Made by a program: the position numbers and the translations under genes
Notes under the pieces: model-generated
Databases searched by the model: none
Seen by the model: only the letters and a program-made list of their open reading frames with translations
What the model was told of the DNA's origin: nothing
Source: Rhodospirillaceae bacterium
GTDB lineage: Bacteria; Pseudomonadota; Alphaproteobacteria; UBA8366
Length of the DNA stretch: 26,996 bases
Direction: 5' to 3'
NCBI GenBank assembly: GCA_002722095.1
Contig: PBKG01000001.1
Location: 137,798 to 164,793 of the forward strand
Part shown: positions 1 through 7,921 of the stretch, in pieces
Numbering within the stretch: the first letter of the stretch is position 1
Layout: every line of letters starts with the position of its first letter

Positions 1-633
1 GCGGCGGCAGAGCCGATAAGTCTTCTCATCGCGACACATCTGGCATTGTGCCCGCATTGCCGCGAACGAGTAGCCGCCTACGAAGAATTTGGAGGCGCAT
101 TAATCGAAACCGGTGATACAGAAGCGATTCCGGACTCTTTAAAAAGCGGTGTATTGGCAGCACTGGACGGTGAGGAAATATCAGTCACTTCTCAACCGAC
201 ATCTGAATCCGGTTCAATCGACGCGGCGAGAAACCTTCCTCAACCGCTTCGCGATTATTGCGGGAGACAACTGGAAGCCGACAACTGGCAATGGTCAGGA
301 TTTGGAATAAAGAAAATTCCTCTGCTGGAAGATCAAGATCGTTTCGAATGCTACCTTTTGGCAATTCGCAAAGGCACGAAAGTACCGTTACACGATCACG
401 GTGGAAGCGAGCTGACCCTGGTGCTAGACGGCAGTTTCAGCGACGATTCCGGAACATTTGCCCGTGGCGATATAGCGGCCCGAGACGAAGGTGACGAGCA
501 TCAGCCCGTTGCCGACCCGGAGACGGATTGCATTTGTCTTGTCGTGTCCGATGCACCGGTGAGCCTGAAAGGACCTGTTGGAAGGTTGTTAAATCCGTTC
601 CTCGGCCGCGGACGAAGGCAAGATCACCTATAA
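1..633 (+). CDS. chrR: ChrR-type zinc-binding anti-sigma factor with C-terminal cupin domain (5' end outside window)
   Basis: The frame is open from base 1, so the gene starts upstream of the window; an internal TTG at 46 is only an apparent start. The visible N-terminal part holds H-x3-C-x2-C (His13, Cys17, Cys20 counted from base 1), which matches the zinc site of the ChrR anti-sigma domain. The C-terminal half is a cupin with an H-D-H-G-G-S-E motif and a later D-E-H-Q, the layout of the second metal site in ChrR. In the known family ChrR holds an ECF sigma factor (RpoE/SigE type) inactive in the cytoplasm until singlet oxygen or peroxide stress releases it. A sigma-factor gene would be expected just left of the window, which I cannot see. 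The next gene, arfB, starts 74 bp downstream and is probably unrelated in function. Family identity is well supported; the exact stress sensed is inference. Confidence 0.88.
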   Translation, partial: AAAEPISLLIATHLALCPHCRERVAAYEEFGGALIETGDTEAIPDSLKSGVLAALDGEEISVTSQPTSESGSIDAARNLPQPLRDYCGRQLEADNWQWSGFGIKKIPLLEDQDRFECYLLAIRKGTKVPLHDHGGSELTLVLDGSFSDDSGTFARGDIAARDEGDEHQPVADPETDCICLVVSDAPVSLKGPVGRLLNPFLGRGRRQDHL

Positions 634-707
634 ATACGAATTGTACTCGCTCCGCAGGGCTGACAGGTGCGGATGAATTTCCGAACGAACCGAAGTATAA
701 CCGCCCT

Positions 708-1130
708 ATGATTCCGATTACCGACGCCATTGGTATCGACGAGGCAGAGCTGGACCAGCGCTTTATTCGTGCACCTGGTCCGGGTGGACAAAACGTCAAC
801 AAAGTTGCTAGCGCCGTACAGCTTCGCTTCGATGCGGCACAATCGCCAAATCTGCCGGCAACTATGGTTGAACGGTTACGCGGGCTTGCGGGTAGACGCA
901 TGACCGCGGATGGCGTCCTCATAATCACAGCTAATCGTTTTCGGACTCAGGCCCAGAATCGCACCGATGCACTTGAACGCCTTATCGCGTTACTGCGTAG
1001 GGCCGCGATAGCCCCCAAACGCCGCACACCCACGAAACCCAGCAAGGCTGCGCGTCAAAAGCGATTGGATACAAAGAAACGGCGCGGGAATATCAAACGC
1101 ACCCGCGCTCGAACCTCCATCGATTGCTGA
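708..1130 (+). CDS. arfB: Alternative ribosome-rescue peptidyl-tRNA hydrolase ArfB (YaeJ)
   Basis: A 140-residue protein with the class-I release-factor signature G-P-G-G-Q-N-V-N-K (GGQ at residues 26-28) near the N-terminus. It ends in a strongly basic tail (many K/R from about residue 100 onward). Both features define ArfB: the GGQ loop hydrolyses peptidyl-tRNA in the ribosomal A/P site, and the basic tail enters the empty mRNA channel of a stalled ribosome. The length equals that of the usual family member. The open frame extends upstream to 528, but the homologous region begins at the ATG at 708 (M-I-P-I-T-D), so I chose that start. The stop TGA is 10 bp from the end of the convergent minus-strand gene at 1141. 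Confidence 0.9.
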   Translation: MIPITDAIGIDEAELDQRFIRAPGPGGQNVNKVASAVQLRFDAAQSPNLPATMVERLRGLAGRRMTADGVLIITANRFRTQAQNRTDALERLIALLRRAAIAPKRRTPTKPSKAARQKRLDTKKRRGNIKRTRARTSIDC

Positions 1131-1140
1131 AACCTGGGCC

Positions 1141-1578
1141 TTACCGACCGGCCGGCGCCTGGCACATCATCCGAACGGGCTCTGTGTCGTAATCCTTATA
1201 ATTCCGCATCGCCGAATAAACGATCTTTATCGCTCCGGCGATCAACCGTCCTTGTGGGTCTTTTGCGCGTTGCAGAACCCCGGCAATCGTCCCCTCGCCT
1301 TTCGCATCGGTCAACGCAAAGGAAATTGTAATCTGGGCGTTTTCGTTATGCCGCGCCACGCCAAAACCGCTGTAGCTATTTACCTGCGTCTGCAAATTTA
1401 AAGAAAAGCCATCGCCGCTCTCCGCAATTTGCAGCAAATCCTTGTTTGCCCCAGCTGTTTCGAGGACACCCACTCCTCCTTCGCAACGGTAAGAATTGAC
1501 GAAAGATTCATCGGCAGCACTGGGTAGCGCAAAACCCAGCAAGCAACTCATGAAACATAGATATCTAATTAGCTTCAC
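1141..1578 (-). CDS. Small secreted protein of unknown function
   Basis: A 145-residue protein starting at GTG. The first 22 residues form a signal peptide (basic K/R, a hydrophobic stretch with L, F and M, then an A-x-A-like cleavage site before D-E-S-F). The mature part has one early Cys (Y-R-C-E) and one Cys near the C-terminus (M-M-C-Q), which could pair in a disulfide in the periplasm. I do not recognise a family. It begins 15 bp after the stop of the DM9-like gene on the same strand, so the two are very likely cotranscribed. The C-terminal domain of the larger protein also starts with a Y-R-C motif and ends with W-R-C-Q, so the two may share a fold, but that is a weak resemblance. Confidence 0.6.
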   Translation of the reverse strand: MKLIRYLCFMSCLLGFALPSAADESFVNSYRCEGGVGVLETAGANKDLLQIAESGDGFSLNLQTQVNSYSGFGVARHNENAQITISFALTDAKGEGTIAGVLQRAKDPQGRLIAGAIKIVYSAMRNYKDYDTEPVRMMCQAPAGR

Positions 1579-1593
1579 ACTTTGTTGCCTTCG

Positions 1594-3636
1594 CTAAAAT
1601 TTTCGAATCCGTTGACAACGCCACGCACGACCTTCTCCTGTGCCGGGTTTCGCCGCACTCTGTTTCGACCCGTCATCATCTACGATTGGCGTCAATTCGG
1701 CAGATAACGTGGTCATACGCAACTGCGAGCCATCACCTGACGTGTCGCTCAAATTCATCAAGGCAACAAAGGTATCGAGCTTTTTATTCGCACCAAGAGC
1801 CTGGGCACCGTGAGCAACCACCATTTGCCGTTTGGCGAAGCTGAACGCATTGGGATAGTGAAGCCCTATTCCCGATTGACCCGGCAAATTCAAATCGAAC
1901 TTCTGATTTTCGGCCGCTCCCTGCTGCATCGCCACCTTGAACGGACCTCCCGCTGAATCACGGCCCTTTGCGGTAATTAGCAAAAATACCGCCCGATCAC
2001 TTTTTCCAGCCTCAACCAGGCACCGATATTCGCCGCCGAAATCACCGCCGCTCGCCCCTTCGGCCAATTCCAGCTTGTCCGCAACAAGTATTCGGACCGC
2101 TCCGTCTGTGTGGCCCGAATTCTTATCAGAAGGCAGCGTGCAAACGCCCTTTATAAATGTTCCCGACTGCAATTCCCCTTGCCGAAGGTTGGCACATACG
2201 TGAATTTCCTCACCATCGGAGAACGTCACCCGTACAGCCGTTTTAGGCAGGCTGCCGTCAAGCCTGTGCCATCGGCCGGAATACCCGTTCTTGAACACAA
2301 GCACCTCGTATTTTCGATAGTGGACGACTTTATCACCTTGCTTCACATAACAGGTGCGCGCGAGCGGCAGTGTTTTGCCGTCCACTTGGCGCACATCGCG
2401 AAGCTTGTTCATGGTGCCAATTCGCCAACCACGCTCCCCATGCTTTACCCGACAAACGTAATTTGCGTGTTCGTGCTGGTCGAGAAAAGCATCCGGCGGC
2501 ACGTCGTCTTCCGAAAGTACCCATTTCACAGGATTCAGCCCAACGAGCGCGGATTTCGGCGCAGGTCCGGTAAAACGTCCACGCCAAACCATTATCTCGT
2601 ATTTGTCTTTAACCGGCACCGGATTGGTCTGATGCGCAGTATAGGGAATTGTGCATTCACCGCCGTCCAAATCACCAATCACATATACGCCTTTGTCGAC
2701 CTTGACCCGACAAACAAACGTCTTCGCCATTTCAGGCGGTGATGCGACAACCGCTTGCGGCGGGCTCTCGCTGCCAACCGGCTTTTGCCAACCGACTTGA
2801 TAGCCGTGATTGAGAGCGAGTGACTGATAATTCTCATAGCGTGTACTGCGACCGCCAATTGCGACAACGCACCTCGGACTACCTGCTGCGCCCGACAGAG
2901 TTCCGGCAAACCAGCCCCATCGTGCATGGCGCACTCTACAAACGTGGGTCGGATCGTCGGAACCACTTTCCTTACCCATCCTGTACGCCCTGATAGGAAT
3001 GCTCTTCTCAGCTTTTAACCAGCGGACAGGTGATGCCGAAGCCACAGAGGCCTGTGCAACATGCTCGGATTTTCCTAAGGGCCGCGGAAATGGCGATTGT
3101 TGTTCAGGCTGTGTTTTCGCCGATGCAGCCGAATGCGAACCGCTGCCAAACACCAACAACACTTCGTGTTTACCGGGGGACGTAAAAATCCGTTTTTCGT
3201 TTGCGGTAAATAAACATGAAAATTTCTCCGGAATTATACGGCCCACATACCAGGCGCCTGCGACTTTGGCGCGGCAAATTTGCTGTCCACTGGGCGTCTT
3301 CGCCAACGCCCCACTTTCATCTGGTTTGACTTTGCCGGACGGACGCCAGGTCGCCCGCCCATTTTCGACCAAGCCCAGCACATGATAGTGGTTGGTCCAT
3401 TTCGGGCTACCGTTCTGACTATTGACGTAGGTACAAATACGGCCTTTCCCCAACATTAGTGTGCCTGGGTCGCCGCGCTTCGCGCAGATATGTACCCCAC
3501 CCTTGCCGGGCATGAGGTACGCACCTTTCGGCGCCTTTTTTGTGGTTTTTATCCAACGCACGGCGTCATTGCCGAACGCCGGCACGGCGCCCAACAGCGT
3601 CATAAAAACCGCCATCGCAATGTGTCTACGCCACAT
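1594..3636 (-). CDS. Secreted protein with six DM9-like (DUF3421-like) repeats
   Basis: A 680-residue protein from the chosen ATG at 3636, where a clear signal peptide begins (M-W-R-R, then a hydrophobic run ending A-V-P-A-F-G). The open frame extends to a TTG at 3690, which also has a purine-rich stretch upstream; I prefer 3636 because the signal peptide starts there. The mature protein repeats a unit: V-[RK]-W (Trp28, Trp206, Trp372), then [VI]-C-[RA] followed by a W/Y-x-x-G strand, a later Cys, and a Y/H-E-[VI] strand. Each V-R/K-W unit is followed by a second, shorter C-R-[VA]-K unit, giving three pairs. This pattern resembles DM9 repeats, a fold found in animal lectin-like proteins and some bacterial secreted proteins. 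The last 140 residues form a separate domain. Function is unknown; carbohydrate or surface binding is inference from the fold. Confidence 0.6.
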   Translation of the reverse strand: MWRRHIAMAVFMTLLGAVPAFGNDAVRWIKTTKKAPKGAYLMPGKGGVHICAKRGDPGTLMLGKGRICTYVNSQNGSPKWTNHYHVLGLVENGRATWRPSGKVKPDESGALAKTPSGQQICRAKVAGAWYVGRIIPEKFSCLFTANEKRIFTSPGKHEVLLVFGSGSHSAASAKTQPEQQSPFPRPLGKSEHVAQASVASASPVRWLKAEKSIPIRAYRMGKESGSDDPTHVCRVRHARWGWFAGTLSGAAGSPRCVVAIGGRSTRYENYQSLALNHGYQVGWQKPVGSESPPQAVVASPPEMAKTFVCRVKVDKGVYVIGDLDGGECTIPYTAHQTNPVPVKDKYEIMVWRGRFTGPAPKSALVGLNPVKWVLSEDDVPPDAFLDQHEHANYVCRVKHGERGWRIGTMNKLRDVRQVDGKTLPLARTCYVKQGDKVVHYRKYEVLVFKNGYSGRWHRLDGSLPKTAVRVTFSDGEEIHVCANLRQGELQSGTFIKGVCTLPSDKNSGHTDGAVRILVADKLELAEGASGGDFGGEYRCLVEAGKSDRAVFLLITAKGRDSAGGPFKVAMQQGAAENQKFDLNLPGQSGIGLHYPNAFSFAKRQMVVAHGAQALGANKKLDTFVALMNLSDTSGDGSQLRMTTLSAELTPIVDDDGSKQSAAKPGTGEGRAWRCQRIRKF

Positions 3637-3741
3637 ACGCTTATCGCCCCTGGACACTATGGAAACAAACCAGCGCCTCGATAACGACAACCGAGGCCCC
3701 CTAATTTAACAATCAGACGACAACAATTCTATCGCAATGAG

Positions 3742-3767
3742 ATAACCGAAAAACGAGAATCGGTTAT
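3742..3767 (-). terminator. Stem-loop directly after the VOC operon stop codon
   Basis: A perfect 8-bp inverted repeat (ATAACCGA / TCGGTTAT) with a 10-nt loop abuts the TAA stop of the last VOC gene. There is no U-tract behind the stem on the minus strand, so it may act as a 3'-end stabilising hairpin or a Rho-assisted terminator, not a classical intrinsic one. The same hairpin could end transcription of the five-gene catabolic operon before the DM9-like gene that starts at 3636. Confidence 0.4.
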
Positions 3768-4631
3768 TTACGCTTCGGCGAACGTACGGTCGCCGACGGC
3801 AACGAAAACACCGTCTTTGTCCGTAAAATGGTAGCTGCTCATGGAACAGGCTTTATTGAGGATGTCATCCATTACCTGGCTTTCGTCAGATAAGCGATTG
3901 ACGGTTTCGAACAACCATAAGGGCGCCATGCCGGGAGCGTAACGACTGAAATTTTCGCGGATTTCTTCGATCACAGCTTTCGCATCCTCGACCTTGAACC
4001 CGATATGATCCGGCCCCCGCCCTGTAACGCTGATTCCGCCATAGTCATTGATATGCCAAGGAATCAGAAGGAGGCTCACCTTGCCGTCGGACAGATAATG
4101 GCTGGGGTCTTCACCGTCGTCGTGGGTATGGGCAAGACCGAATACGTCCTCGTAAAAGTCTGCACACTCCGCAACCCTTTTGGTTCGAATTGCATAATGA
4201 TGAAGGTAACGACCGGTCGGGTCCGCCTCGTTGAAACGGGAAAAATTCGCCGTCACCTTGCGTTCGGTTTCTACCTTCGTCATACCGACTTCGGCGATTG
4301 CAAAAATACTACCAGCGGGGTCATGGGCAAGGCAGCCTGGATAGGGTGAACTCGCGGGCCGGTCGATAACACCAATGTTGGGATAGTCTTTCTTGATTTT
4401 GTTGACGACCGCGTCGAGCTCCTCGACCTCGAGTCCGAAATGATCGAGCCCGCCCCGCATCCCGGGCACCCGAGCTTGCAGATTTAACGCGACGTTGCCG
4501 TCATAAAGAACCTGCCCACTTTCCGGATTATCGAGTTCCTCGTCGAACCACATACCGAACAAGAGTTCGTAAATAGTTCCGACCAGGCGCGGATTGCTGG
4601 AATTGGTCGCGACATAGTTGATTCGTGCCAT
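3768..4631 (-). CDS. Two-domain VOC (glyoxalase/extradiol-dioxygenase fold) protein, atypical metal site
   Basis: A 287-residue protein of two VOC domains, similar in length and layout to type-I extradiol ring-cleavage dioxygenases such as BphC. Domain 1 spans about residues 4-117 and domain 2 about 142-280. Extradiol enzymes bind Fe(II) in domain 2 with His, His and Glu. Here His145 and His209 (P-D-H-I-G-F) are at the expected positions, but the Glu position, four residues after the D-G turn near the C-terminus, is Ala278. Domain 1 has Asn5, His64 and Ala111 at the equivalent places. A standard extradiol reaction is therefore doubtful. It has a good GGAGG ribosome site and lies 12 bp after its paralogue (4644-5480), as the last gene of the operon running 7755 to 3768. 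The fold call is firm; substrate and even catalysis are open. Confidence 0.78.
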   Translation of the reverse strand: MARINYVATNSSNPRLVGTIYELLFGMWFDEELDNPESGQVLYDGNVALNLQARVPGMRGGLDHFGLEVEELDAVVNKIKKDYPNIGVIDRPASSPYPGCLAHDPAGSIFAIAEVGMTKVETERKVTANFSRFNEADPTGRYLHHYAIRTKRVAECADFYEDVFGLAHTHDDGEDPSHYLSDGKVSLLLIPWHINDYGGISVTGRGPDHIGFKVEDAKAVIEEIRENFSRYAPGMAPLWLFETVNRLSDESQVMDDILNKACSMSSYHFTDKDGVFVAVGDRTFAEA

Positions 4632-4643
4632 GGCAACCTCCGC

Positions 4644-5480
4644 TCAATCCGAAACGACGAAACAGGTGCCGTTGAGATCGCAATATTGATATTTGCTTTC
4701 CGGTGCCGCGCGTTTGAGCTGTTCCGCCCGTTTAACGTCTTCCGGGCGCCCCTCCAACAGCCAACACGGTGCCTGAGCCGGCGGGAATCGAGCGTTATAA
4801 TCGAGAATTTCCTGATGGACCTTGTCCGCATCTTCGACCTTGAAACCGATATGGTCGAGCATCGGTCGGTTGGCACGCATGCCGTCAAAATCTTCCATCG
4901 ACCACGGTATCAATCTCAACACCATACGTCCGTCGGTCAGATCATAGTTGGCATTACCTTCTTCGCGGTTAAGCGGCGTCATGAAAAAGACATCGTGGTA
5001 AAATTCCGCGCAACGCTCGGGGTTTGGCGTTTTCAGCGCGAGATGCGAGACATGGCGTTCCTGCTCGTGATCCTCCTCGAGATAAAGGCCCTGCGTCTTT
5101 ACCTTGCTGATCCCGGTTTTCATGTTCTTTTGATTAATATCGATCACCTGCCCGTCGGGGTCGTTGATTCCGACTTGCGCATACGGGCGGGTACCTGAGC
5201 GTTTGACCCACTCGACGCAATCTGAATATTTTTCCTCCGCCATCTTGAAGCTCTGTTCGATGTCCTCGACCTCGATGCCGAAATGGTCGAGCCCCATGGG
5301 GCCGGGACGACCCGGCATGATCGGATTGAAGTTGAGGCCCACATACCCCTCGCGGGCGGTCGCCGAATAGCCGTGACGCGACGAACGATGATCGTAACTC
5401 ATTTGAAATATAGTGGCGTAGAAACGTCCGACCGTATGCGGATCGAGAGTAATGCTGGCGATATGATTTAGCTTCGGCAT
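4644..5480 (-). CDS. Two-domain VOC protein, paralogue of the downstream gene
   Basis: A 278-residue two-domain VOC protein, clearly related along its length to the next gene (shared L-D-H-F-G-[LI]-E, D-H-I-G-F-K-V-E-D-A and R/L-L-I-P-W motifs). In domain 2 the iron ligands would be His146, His210 and a Glu, but the last position is Val275. Domain 1 instead keeps His6, His66 and Asp114 at the equivalent places, so a metal could sit in the N-terminal half. It has an AGGAG ribosome site 6 nt before the ATG. Fourth gene of the TauD/VOC operon. Ring-cleavage, lyase or isomerase activity is possible; no specific substrate can be named. Confidence 0.78.
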   Translation of the reverse strand: MPKLNHIASITLDPHTVGRFYATIFQMSYDHRSSRHGYSATAREGYVGLNFNPIMPGRPGPMGLDHFGIEVEDIEQSFKMAEEKYSDCVEWVKRSGTRPYAQVGINDPDGQVIDINQKNMKTGISKVKTQGLYLEEDHEQERHVSHLALKTPNPERCAEFYHDVFFMTPLNREEGNANYDLTDGRMVLRLIPWSMEDFDGMRANRPMLDHIGFKVEDADKVHQEILDYNARFPPAQAPCWLLEGRPEDVKRAEQLKRAAPESKYQYCDLNGTCFVVSD

Positions 5481-5534
5481 GGCATTCTCCTAGGCGAACG
5501 GCCACACCCTAGGTGATTTCAGCTTACCAAACAA

Positions 5535-6398
5535 TTAGGTCGGCGTACCTCGTAAACAGGTGCGATGCATAATCCTGGGATGCTCATCCGCATCGAAATT
5601 CGGATCCAGCCGGTGAATCAAACATCGATTATCCCACATCAAAAGATCGCCTTCGCGCCAACTATGGTGATAGGTGAACTCGGATTGTGTTGAGAAATAT
5701 TCAAGTGCCTCGATTTTAGACCGGCTGTCCCTAAACGCCTCGCCCGCCTCCGCGCCCTCGAAATGCGACGCATGCATGCCGAGAAACAACGTTTTCCGGC
5801 CCGTATCCGGATGGACACGTACCAAAGGATGCGCGTTCGCCGGCGCATCGGCAATTTCCTCCGCTGAGATCTTGCGTCCCGCATGTTCGCGCGACAGCTC
5901 GTAACTATGCACTACCATAACCTCGCCCAGCTCTTCTTTCTGGTCGTCGGTCAATGCGTCATAGGCGAGATAAAGATTGGCGAACACCGTGTCCCCGCCG
6001 TTCGGCGGCAAGCGTTTGGCATGCAGGATCGATGCGCTCGACGGCGCTTCCCGAAAAGATTTATCCGAGTGCCAAAGCGTAGAAGCGACCTTTCCGTTCG
6101 GCATACCTTTTTCATCGAGATTGGATACGACATGAACGAATGGATGATCCGCCGAACCGCGATTCCGCAGCGTATGGCGTTCGAGAGTACCAAACTGACC
6201 GGTAAATGCGACTTGCTGATCTTCGTCCAAATCCTGATCGCGAAATACCAGCAACTGATGCTTAAGAAACGCGTCGTAAACGTCGCGTTGGGTCTCAGAG
6301 TCTAAAGCCTGGCACAAATCGAGTCCTGTCACTTCCGCTGCCATTTTGTCAGACAGCGGACGGACCTCGAATTCCGGGGTTTGGAGTCGCCTCAACAT
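5535..6398 (-). CDS. TauD/TfdA-family Fe(II)/2-oxoglutarate dioxygenase
   Basis: A 287-residue cytosolic dioxygenase of the TauD/TfdA family, of normal length. The iron-binding triad is visible: His110-x-Asp112 in L-W-H-S-D and His262 in N-R-C-L-I-H. Arg279 in M-H-R-T sits where the 2-oxoglutarate carboxylate is bound. Such enzymes couple 2-oxoglutarate decarboxylation to hydroxylation of a substrate, often releasing sulfite, a phenol or an amine. The ribosome site before the ATG is weak. It lies 44 bp after the small VOC gene and 54 bp before the first two-domain VOC gene, all on one strand. The substrate is unknown; grouping with VOC proteins hints at aromatic or aliphatic compound breakdown. 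Confidence 0.9.
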   Translation of the reverse strand: MLRRLQTPEFEVRPLSDKMAAEVTGLDLCQALDSETQRDVYDAFLKHQLLVFRDQDLDEDQQVAFTGQFGTLERHTLRNRGSADHPFVHVVSNLDEKGMPNGKVASTLWHSDKSFREAPSSASILHAKRLPPNGGDTVFANLYLAYDALTDDQKEELGEVMVVHSYELSREHAGRKISAEEIADAPANAHPLVRVHPDTGRKTLFLGMHASHFEGAEAGEAFRDSRSKIEALEYFSTQSEFTYHHSWREGDLLMWDNRCLIHRLDPNFDADEHPRIMHRTCLRGTPT

Positions 6399-6442
6399 CC
6401 AAGCAGATGGTAGCGCGAATGGCGGCGGACGTCACTGGGTGA

Positions 6443-6847
6443 CTAGCACTTTACCTCAGCGAACTCGTTTAGCTCGATCACGTTTCGGTCGAGATCGCGA
6501 ATGAATACGGCACTGTGGTTCCCAAACGAAAACCGACCGGTAATCTCGATCCCCAAGTTAGCGAGTATTTCTTCGGTCTCACTTAGTGAACCAACGCGAA
6601 GGGCGATATGGGTATATCCTGCGTAGCGCTTATCAATATCCATCAGGACGTTTTCGTCTTTAGCTTCTGACGTCGGGCCCAAGAGATTGAGCGTTACGCC
6701 CGAAGAATGACGCATGATAACGGGATGACCCTGATCGAAACCTGCATCCCGAACCAACTCAAATCCTAAAGACTGGTAAAACTCTATCGCGCGGTTTTTA
6801 TCGCGAACTCGAATGCCGATATGATCGACCTTTTGAATATCGAGCAT
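6443..6847 (-). CDS. Single-domain VOC/glyoxalase-like protein
   Basis: A 134-residue protein with one VOC domain made of two beta-alpha-beta-beta-beta modules: V-D-H-I-G-I at the start, Y-T-H-I-A-L-R-V in the middle and V-I-E-L-N-E-F at the end. Three of the four usual metal positions (His, His, Glu) are present; the first-module acidic position looks like Asn (T-L-N-L). This is the layout of glyoxalase I and methylmalonyl-CoA epimerase-like proteins. The open frame runs upstream to 6982 inside the preceding TauD gene, but the domain begins at the ATG at 6847, 8 bp after the TauD stop, and I chose that. Second gene of the operon. Reaction unknown; lyase or epimerase activity on a TauD product is inference. 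Confidence 0.82.
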   Translation of the reverse strand: MLDIQKVDHIGIRVRDKNRAIEFYQSLGFELVRDAGFDQGHPVIMRHSSGVTLNLLGPTSEAKDENVLMDIDKRYAGYTHIALRVGSLSETEEILANLGIEITGRFSFGNHSAVFIRDLDRNVIELNEFAEVKC

Positions 6848-6855
6848 TAAAGCAG

Positions 6856-7755
6856 CTAAATCGGCCTTTCGCCGCGTACCATCAGACGATGGAGTAGCCG
6901 ATGCTGGGTATGGTCGTAATCGACGCCCGCTCGGTGCATGGTGCTTCGATTGTCCACCATTAACAGATCGCCCAATTGCCATTCGTGGGCATAGATGAAC
7001 TCGTCCTTCATGGAAATCGCCAATAATTCGCCCAAGAAATCTTGGGTTTCATACGGATCCATTCCCGTAACCGTGTCCGTCTTGCCCTTATGAAACCAGA
7101 CCGCCTTCTCGCCGCTTTCGGGGTTTGTCCTGACCAAGGGATGCTCTACCGGCGGCTTGGTCGATTCCTTCTGCTCCTTGACGATGTCCGGGTTACCGGT
7201 CTCCCAATTGGCGCGGCTGATTAGCGTATTGAAGGTACTGAGACCATCGAGCCTGTCTTTCCATTCGGCGGGCAAAGCCTTGTAGGCGGCCTTCATATTC
7301 GCAACCGAAGTGATGGCGCCGGAATCCGGCAACTCGAGTGCATATAGCGTGGTGAATTTGGGCGGGCATTCGTGATTGGTGTGATCCGTATGCCAATTCG
7401 AATTTTTCTCAACCTTGGCCGGCCCGCCTTTTGAATCCTTGAGACGGTTCGACAGGACCAGCATCATGGGAAAGCCGTCGACTACATGCAGGCTATTATT
7501 GTCCGGCATGATTTCACCGAACCGCTCGATCGCCCGCTGGAAGTCGGCTGGCTCGAAATGCTGATCACGCACGACGAGAGCCACATGTTCGACCAACGCG
7601 TCGTTCAATCTTTGATGAGTTTCCGCATCGATATCGTCACGGAGGTCAATGCCGGTCACCTCAGCGCCAATATGCTCTTTCAACTTTGTGATCTTCATCC
7701 CACTGCCCACGTCGGAGGTGGAATTTTCGGATGTACCTGTTGCGAGCGCGGTCAT
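6856..7755 (-). CDS. TauD/TfdA-family Fe(II)/2-oxoglutarate dioxygenase, first gene of catabolic operon
   Basis: A 299-residue TauD/TfdA dioxygenase. The facial triad is His122-x-Asp124 (N-W-H-T-D) and His274 (N-R-S-T-M-H), with Arg290 (L-H-R-L) as the likely 2-oxoglutarate anchor. The family core starts at Met20 (M-K-I-T-K-L); I kept the ATG at 7755 because it has a GAGG ribosome site 5 nt upstream, whereas Met20 has only a weak one. The extra 19 residues are polar and low in complexity. It is promoter-proximal: a 13-bp perfect inverted repeat lies 20 bp upstream of the start codon. It is distinct from the operon's other TauD, so the operon probably carries two different oxygenation steps. 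Confidence 0.9.
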   Translation of the reverse strand: MTALATGTSENSTSDVGSGMKITKLKEHIGAEVTGIDLRDDIDAETHQRLNDALVEHVALVVRDQHFEPADFQRAIERFGEIMPDNNSLHVVDGFPMMLVLSNRLKDSKGGPAKVEKNSNWHTDHTNHECPPKFTTLYALELPDSGAITSVANMKAAYKALPAEWKDRLDGLSTFNTLISRANWETGNPDIVKEQKESTKPPVEHPLVRTNPESGEKAVWFHKGKTDTVTGMDPYETQDFLGELLAISMKDEFIYAHEWQLGDLLMVDNRSTMHRAGVDYDHTQHRLLHRLMVRGERPI

Positions 7756-7774
7756 AGCTGCCTCACCTATCGCC

Positions 7775-7787
7775 GTTCAAGTTGAAC
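7775..7787. promoter_or_regulatory. Perfect 13-bp inverted repeat, putative operator of the TauD/VOC operon
   Basis: GTTCAA-G-TTGAAC is a perfect palindrome around a central base, placed 20 bp upstream of the TauD start at 7755. Symmetric sites of this size and position are typical operators for dimeric repressors (GntR, MarR, TetR or IclR type). No regulator gene of those types is in the window, so the partner is unknown. Confidence 0.4.
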
Positions 7788-7870
7788 TAGAAGAATTGTC
7801 ATTGTTTGAGAGTTCTCGGTTCCGGTCAAGCCTTCTGTGTCACCGGGCACAGAAAACCAATATCCATTAA

Positions 7871-7899
7871 TGGTTTATAGATATTTCAACAGCTATAAT
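7871..7899 (+). promoter_or_regulatory. Putative sigma-70 promoter of the FGE-like gene
   Basis: A consensus -10 box TATAAT at 7894-7899 lies 22 bp before the GTG start at 7922; a poor -35 (TGGTTT, 7871-7876) sits 17 bp upstream of it. A 10-bp palindrome CCATTAATGG (7864-7873) overlaps the -35 region and could be an operator. The predicted 5' leader is very short, about 16 nt. Confidence 0.35.
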
Positions 7900-7921
7900 G
7901 GGGTGAATTTGGAGGACCAAC

